Assembly (NCBI GenBank): GCA_937958735.1
Contig: CALGNG010000174.1
Location: forward strand, 1-10,668
DNA length: 10,668 nucleotides
Source: an uncultured Aquimarina sp.
GTDB taxonomy: Bacteria; Bacteroidota; Bacteroidia; Flavobacteriales; Flavobacteriaceae
Direction of reading: 5' to 3'
Shown here piece after piece: positions 6,825 to 10,668 of this stretch. Position 1 is the first letter of the stretch. Every line of letters starts with the position of its first letter. Under the pieces are notes generated by a model. The model made no database searches. It was given only the letters and a program-made list of their open reading frames with translations, and was not told where the DNA came from. Position numbers and translations under genes: made by a program.

Positions 6825-7298
6825 ATGCAACATTTAAACAGTAACGAGCTAATTTTAGATAAAAACACCAATTCCTCTATAAAAGAGGTTATATGGCAGG
6901 GAAACCCCTCCCAATGGAACAACCTCTATTTTTATATAATATGTATCCCCTTAACATTAGCCTTTGGCCTAGGAATCCTATTGGCCGTATGGAGGTATTT
7001 ATCCACACAAACCCACTTATACAAAATAGACAACCAACGCATTATAGAAAAAGAAGGTGTCTTTTCTGTGGTAACGCACGAAACCGAACTTTTCCGTATT
7101 AGGGATCTAAAAATTGAAGAACCTTTTTTTATCAGAATTTTTGGACTATCAAATATTGTATTAGATACTACAGATAAATCCCACCCAATTTTAACGATTA
7201 AAGGCGTTAAAAATGGCGACGATATAAAAGAAAGCTTACGCGAATCTATAGAAAAACAACGCTATATTAAGGGTGTCCGCGAAATAGATTATAATTAA
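6825..7298 (+). CDS. Bacterial PH domain membrane protein
   Basis: The 157-residue product has a hydrophobic segment at about 34-58 and then, at 62-145, the pattern of the bacterial PH domain family bPH_2 (YdbS/YdbT-like): HLYKIDNQRIIEKEGVF, ETELFRIRDLKIEEPFFIRIFGL, NIVLDTTD and a closing helix DDIKESLRESIEK. The residues before the membrane segment carry the WQGNPS element that often precedes the helix in this family ('W.G.PS'). Such proteins sit in the membrane with the PH-like domain in the cytoplasm; their ligands are mostly unknown. The family usual layout has a membrane hairpin of two helices, whereas here the hydrophobic stretch is about 25 residues, so one crossing or a short hairpin are both possible. 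It stands alone with 220 bases before it and 78 after it, between two genes of unknown role. A palindrome of TATAAAAA/TTTTTATA at 6784-6801 precedes the start. Confidence 0.85.
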   Translation: MQHLNSNELILDKNTNSSIKEVIWQGNPSQWNNLYFYIICIPLTLAFGLGILLAVWRYLSTQTHLYKIDNQRIIEKEGVFSVVTHETELFRIRDLKIEEPFFIRIFGLSNIVLDTTDKSHPILTIKGVKNGDDIKESLRESIEKQRYIKGVREIDYN

Positions 7299-7376
7299 AA
7301 AATAGTTTTATTCCCTACTATTTCGACTAAAAAGCCATACCTCAAAATTTAAAATTACACCATTAACTATTCGCAA

Positions 7377-8132
7377 ATGGAAAAAAGAAAAACAGTAATT
7401 ATTATTAATACTTCTAATAATGATGATGTAAACAAAACCGTAGACAAAACTATAGACGAATATATTTCTTACCTACAAAAACCTTATGGTGGATACTGGA
7501 GTAATGAAGAAATCTTGACACTAAAAAACACAAGTATGGAAGAATTTACCGAAGGTATTAATGAAATGGAAGACTGTGAATATTGCAACTTTCTAATTTT
7601 TGCCCCCTATAACAAAAAGAAAAATAGTTTTATTCTTAACCCTAACGAGCAAAACAATATCATCTTTTTAGATGTTCTAAAAAAAAGTTTTCAAAAAGGA
7701 GTTTTTATTATCGAAAATACTTCCGAAGAGCGACTAGATACTATTACAAAAATAGATAACGAAAAAAACCACACTATTAAAGAATCCATGTATGCCCTAA
7801 TATTAAACCGTTTTGAATGCAAGTCTTTATACAATGTTAAAAATGAAGAAATCCCTAACCAAGTTATTCAGATAAATAGCTCTGCCAGTTTAGGTAATAA
7901 AATTGATTGTATTTTTTCGTATCTATTTTTAAAAGAAGCTATAGCAAGTGTTAAATATAAAATAACCACTACTAATTTTTATGAAAGTTATAGCTTTATT
8001 AGAGTGCCTTACATCTTTAACCAGGTAACCAAACATTTTAAAAATAATAGATCTTTTAAAAATAATGTTACCATTAATTGTCCAGAATATATAGACGAAA
8101 CCAATGGAGTCGTTTTTACAATAATAGCTTAA
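7377..8132 (+). CDS. Caspase-like (C14-type) fold protein without visible catalytic residues
   Basis: No family is certain. The 251-residue protein has the order of elements that I know from small bacterial caspase-like proteins: a first strand KRKTVIIIN at 3-11, a helix, then GGYWSNEEILTLKNTSMEEFTE at 38-59, which resembles 'GG.W...EI..L.NPTK.EL', a strand NFLIFAPY at 71-78 where the family has 'FSGHG', a strand GVFIIENTS at 108-116 where it has 'IIDSCRS', and QVIQINSSASLGNK at 162-175 where it has 'I.SCS.GE.A'. On this reading Tyr78 replaces the catalytic His and Thr115 the catalytic Cys, so it would not be a protease. There is no signal peptide or membrane segment, so it should be cytoplasmic. 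It follows the PH-domain gene by 78 bases on the same strand. No Shine-Dalgarno is seen. The fold assignment is from pattern memory; existence of the gene is much surer than its class. Confidence 0.6.
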   Translation: MEKRKTVIIINTSNNDDVNKTVDKTIDEYISYLQKPYGGYWSNEEILTLKNTSMEEFTEGINEMEDCEYCNFLIFAPYNKKKNSFILNPNEQNNIIFLDVLKKSFQKGVFIIENTSEERLDTITKIDNEKNHTIKESMYALILNRFECKSLYNVKNEEIPNQVIQINSSASLGNKIDCIFSYLFLKEAIASVKYKITTTNFYESYSFIRVPYIFNQVTKHFKNNRSFKNNVTINCPEYIDETNGVVFTIIA

Positions 8133-8290
8133 TTGACAAAAAAGACAGTCTCTATAGCAAAATTACAACCACACCAAAAGCAAAGCTTATTTAAAAAAGC
8201 CATACAATACCTTGTTAAATACTTTCTTATTCTTAGACTACTAATAAACATTCCTCTAAAGAGATCTAAAAAACGTTAGCCTAAAACAAT

Positions 8291-8322
8291 AAAAGCCTTG
8301 AGATTAATATCTCAAGGCTTTT
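8291..8322. terminator. Intrinsic terminator between convergent genes
   Basis: A perfect 14-bp inverted repeat (8291-8304 and 8309-8322) with loop TAAT has an A-run at one foot and a T-run at the other, so it can end transcription from both sides. It lies 158 bases after the caspase-like gene and 37 bases after the end of rpsJ on the opposite strand. It most likely closes the fusA-rpsJ transcript and may also stop readthrough from the plus-strand genes. Confidence 0.85.
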
Positions 8323-8359
8323 TATATATTAAGTTTATATTACTACAATCGTCGTAGTA

Positions 8360-8665
8360 TTAAACTTTAATCTCTACTTCCACACCGCTAGGTAATTCTA
8401 ATTTCATTAAAGCATCAATAGTCTTAGATGAAGAGCTATAGATATCTAATAATCTTTTGAATGAACTTAACTGGAACTGCTCACGTGATTTTTTATTTAC
8501 GTGAGGAGAACGTAATACTGTAAAGATTTTTTTATGTGTTCGCAAAGGAATTGGACCTGTTACTACAGCACCAGTACTTTTTACCGTTTTCACAATCTTT
8601 TCAGCAGACTTATCTACCAAGTTGTGATCGTAAGACTTTAATTTTATTCTTATTTTTTGACTCAT
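8360..8665 (-). CDS. rpsJ: 30S ribosomal protein S10
   Basis: The 101-residue product is of normal length for S10 and matches throughout: [17 protein letters not shown] at the start, the [29 protein letters not shown] loop segment (family 'GPIPLPT....[15 protein letters not shown]') and the closing [12 protein letters not shown]10 is part of the 30S head and also serves as NusE in transcription antitermination. It follows fusA with a 17-base gap on the same strand and so belongs to the str-type operon. A terminator hairpin lies 37 bases beyond its stop, and no rplC follows in this window. Confidence 0.98.
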   Translation of the reverse strand: MSQKIRIKLKSYDHNLVDKSAEKIVKTVKSTGAVVTGPIPLRTHKKIFTVLRSPHVNKKSREQFQLSSFKRLLDIYSSSSKTIDALMKLELPSGVEVEIKV

Positions 8666-8682
8666 TTTCTTAACTTTTAAGA

Positions 8683-10668
8683 TTATTCTCCTTTAGCAGC
8701 TTTAATTACTTCTTCAGAGATATTCGATGGAGTTTCTGCGTAGTGAGAAAATTCCATTGTCGAAGTTGCTCTACCTGAAGATAATGTTCTTAATGTCGTA
8801 ACATATCCAAACATTTCTGATAATGGTACAGTTGCTTTTACTGTTTTAGCACCTGCTCTGTCACCCATATCACTAACTTGACCTCTACGTCGGTTTAAAT
8901 CCCCAACAATATCACCCATATTTTCTTCTGGAGTAATTACTTCCAATTTCATTATTGGCTCCATAATTACGGCTTTAGCAGCTTTCGCTGAATTCTTAAA
9001 CCCTAATTTGGCTGCTAATTCGAAAGATAATTGATCCGAATCGACATCATGATAAGAACCGTCTTTCAACGTTACTTTCATAGCATCTACTTCGTATCCT
9101 GCCAATGGACCATTTACCATTGCCGCTTTAAATCCTTTTTCTATAGATGGAATAAATTCTTTAGGAACATTACCACCTTTAATAACAGATTCAAATTGAA
9201 GACCAATAGCTCCTTCATCTGCAGGTTCTATAGTAAACACGATATCTGCGAACTTACCACGACCACCAGATTGCTTCTTGTACACCTCACGGTGTTCTGC
9301 AACTTGAGTAATAGCTTCCTTGTATTCTACCTGAGGTTGACCTTGGTTTACCTCAACGCTAAATTCACGTTTTAAACGATCTACAATAACGTCTAAGTGA
9401 AGCTCTCCCATACCAGATATAATAGTCTGTCCTGAAGCTTCGTCTGAACGTACTGTAAAAGTAGGATCTTCTTCAGCCAACTTAGCTAAACCAATACCCA
9501 ACTTATCTACATCCGCTTTAGTCTTAGGTTCGATCGCGATACCAATTACGGGATCTGGAAAGTCCATAGATTCTAAAACAATAGGATGCTTTTCAGCTGA
9601 AAGTGTATCTCCTGTTTTAATGGATTTAAATCCAACAGCAGCACCAATATCTCCAGCTTCTATAAAATCAATTGCATTTTGCTTGTTAGCATGCATTTGG
9701 TAGATACGTGAAATACGTTCTTTTTTACCAGAACGGTTATTTAAAACATAAGAACCAGCATCTAAACGACCAGAATATGCTCTAAAAAATGCTAAACGTC
9801 CTACAAAAGGATCTGTTGCAATCTTAAATGCTAATGCCGCAAATGGCTCTTTAACATCTGGCTTACGAAGCTCTTCTTTTTCTGTATCTGGGTTCATCCC
9901 AACAATACCTTCTTTATCCATTGGAGAAGGTAAATAACGACATACAGCGTCTAATAAGAACTGTACACCTTTATTTTTAAATGCAGAACCACAAATCATA
10001 GGAATGATAGCCATATCCATTACAGCAGCTCTAAGTGCAGCGTGCACTTCTTCTTCTGTAATAGAATCTTCATCTTCCATAAATTTTTCTAAAAGATTCT
10101 CGTCATAACCTGCAACTTCTTCAATTAAAAGTGCACGGTATTTACGAGCTTCTTCCTTCATATCTTCAGGAATCTCGATAACATCAAAAGTTGCCCCTTG
10201 AGTATCGTCATGCCATACAATAGCACGGTTTTTAACCAAGTCAATAATACCTTTAAAATCCTCTTCGTCACCAATGTTTAAAACGATTGGCACCGCATTA
10301 GATTTTAACATATCTTTTACTTGTTGACAAACTCCTAAAAAGTCAGATCCTTGACGGTCCATTTTATTAACGAAACCAATTCTTGGCACTTTATAGTTGT
10401 CAGCAAGTCTCCAGTTAGTTTCAGATTGAGGCTCAACACCATCAACTGCACTAAATAAAAACACTAACCCATCCAATACACGTAATGAACGATTTACTTC
10501 AACAGTAAAATCAACGTGACCCGGTGTGTCAATAATATTAAAATGGTATCCTTTTGTATCAGGTGTTGGTTTTCCATTTTCAATTGGAAATTCCCATGTA
10601 CAAGTTGTAGCAGCAGAAGTAATTGTAATACCTCTCTCCTGCTCTTGCTCCATCCAGTCCATTGTAGC
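8683..10668 (-). CDS. fusA: Elongation factor G, start missing at the window edge
   Basis: EF-G moves tRNAs and mRNA through the ribosome using GTP. The frame is open to the right edge: codons for Ala-Thr precede the ATG at 10662, matching the family's '[18 protein letters not shown]'. That internal ATG is therefore not the start, and some 45-50 residues with the P-loop (G1) are outside. Counting from the Met at 10662, the visible parts are switch I ([11 protein letters not shown]), G3 (DTPGHVDF, near 46-53), G4 (NKMD, near 99-102), G5 (GSAF), domain II ([15 protein letters not shown]), domain III ([10 protein letters not shown]), domain IV ([25 protein letters not shown]) and domain V ([34 protein letters not shown]). 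The sequence is intact within the window and the Bacteroidetes-like LRTLSSGRA segment supports the taxon. rpsJ follows after 17 bases. Confidence 0.98.
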   Translation of the reverse strand, partial: ATMDWMEQEQERGITITSAATTCTWEFPIENGKPTPDTKGYHFNIIDTPGHVDFTVEVNRSLRVLDGLVFLFSAVDGVEPQSETNWRLADNYKVPRIGFVNKMDRQGSDFLGVCQQVKDMLKSNAVPIVLNIGDEEDFKGIIDLVKNRAIVWHDDTQGATFDVIEIPEDMKEEARKYRALLIEEVAGYDENLLEKFMEDEDSITEEEVHAALRAAVMDMAIIPMICGSAFKNKGVQFLLDAVCRYLPSPMDKEGIVGMNPDTEKEELRKPDVKEPFAALAFKIATDPFVGRLAFFRAYSGRLDAGSYVLNNRSGKKERISRIYQMHANKQNAIDFIEAGDIGAAVGFKSIKTGDTLSAEKHPIVLESMDFPDPVIGIAIEPKTKADVDKLGIGLAKLAEEDPTFTVRSDEASGQTIISGMGELHLDVIVDRLKREFSVEVNQGQPQVEYKEAITQVAEHREVYKKQSGGRGKFADIVFTIEPADEGAIGLQFESVIKGGNVPKEFIPSIEKGFKAAMVNGPLAGYEVDAMKVTLKDGSYHDVDSDQLSFELAAKLGFKNSAKAAKAVIMEPIMKLEVITPEENMGDIVGDLNRRRGQVSDMGDRAGAKTVKATVPLSEMFGYVTTLRTLSSGRATSTMEFSHYAETPSNISEEVIKAAKGE

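Noticed and set aside
7304..7327. Inverted repeat AAATAGT/ACTATTT after the PH-domain gene
   Set aside because: Only 7 AT-rich pairs with a 10-base loop and no T-run; too weak to call a terminator.
1..10668. tRNA genes, CRISPR arrays, insertion sequences, integrase or attachment-site repeats
   Set aside because: I looked for T-loop motifs, regular spacer-repeat patterns, transposase-like or integrase-like frames and direct repeats of the rpsJ end, and saw none.

Overview
The window looks like a member of the Bacteroidetes, most likely a Flavobacteriaceae species. The DNA is AT-rich, Shine-Dalgarno sequences are weak or absent, the elongation factor G is of the Bacteroidetes type, and the transfer genes belong to the Bacteroidetes Tra families (TraG, TraM and a VirD4-type coupling ATPase). 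These are judgements from motif recognition; no database search was possible.

Three blocks are visible. (1) Positions 1-4431, all on the minus strand, hold a conjugation operon read from right to left: a type IV coupling ATPase, a secreted M23 metallopeptidase, a TraM-type transfer protein, and the N-terminal part of the TraG (VirB4-like) ATPase, which runs off the left edge. Together they supply the DNA-docking motor, a wall-cutting enzyme, an envelope component and the mating-channel ATPase. The block is therefore part of an integrative conjugative element or conjugative plasmid. (2) Positions 4846-8132, all on the plus strand, hold four genes with no clear housekeeping role: a small secreted protein, a membrane protein with two families of internal repeats, a bacterial PH-domain membrane protein, and a protein that I read as a caspase-like (C14) fold without the catalytic His and Cys. 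A 21-bp sequence recurs upstream of the first two. (3) Positions 8291-10668, on the minus strand, are core genome: the end of fusA (EF-G), then rpsJ (S10), then a strong terminator hairpin.

The window thus joins conserved translation genes to a mobile or accessory region. In many Bacteroidetes rpsJ is followed by rplC and the rest of the S10 operon. Here it is followed by a terminator and accessory genes, so this is a candidate insertion or rearrangement point. No integrase, tRNA or attachment-site duplication is visible, so the boundary of the element cannot be fixed from this window.

The most interesting content is the four-gene plus-strand block, above all the catalytically degenerate caspase-like protein next to the PH-domain membrane protein, and the repeat-rich membrane protein whose 126-bp tandem repeats are almost identical. 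Whether these form one system is inference.
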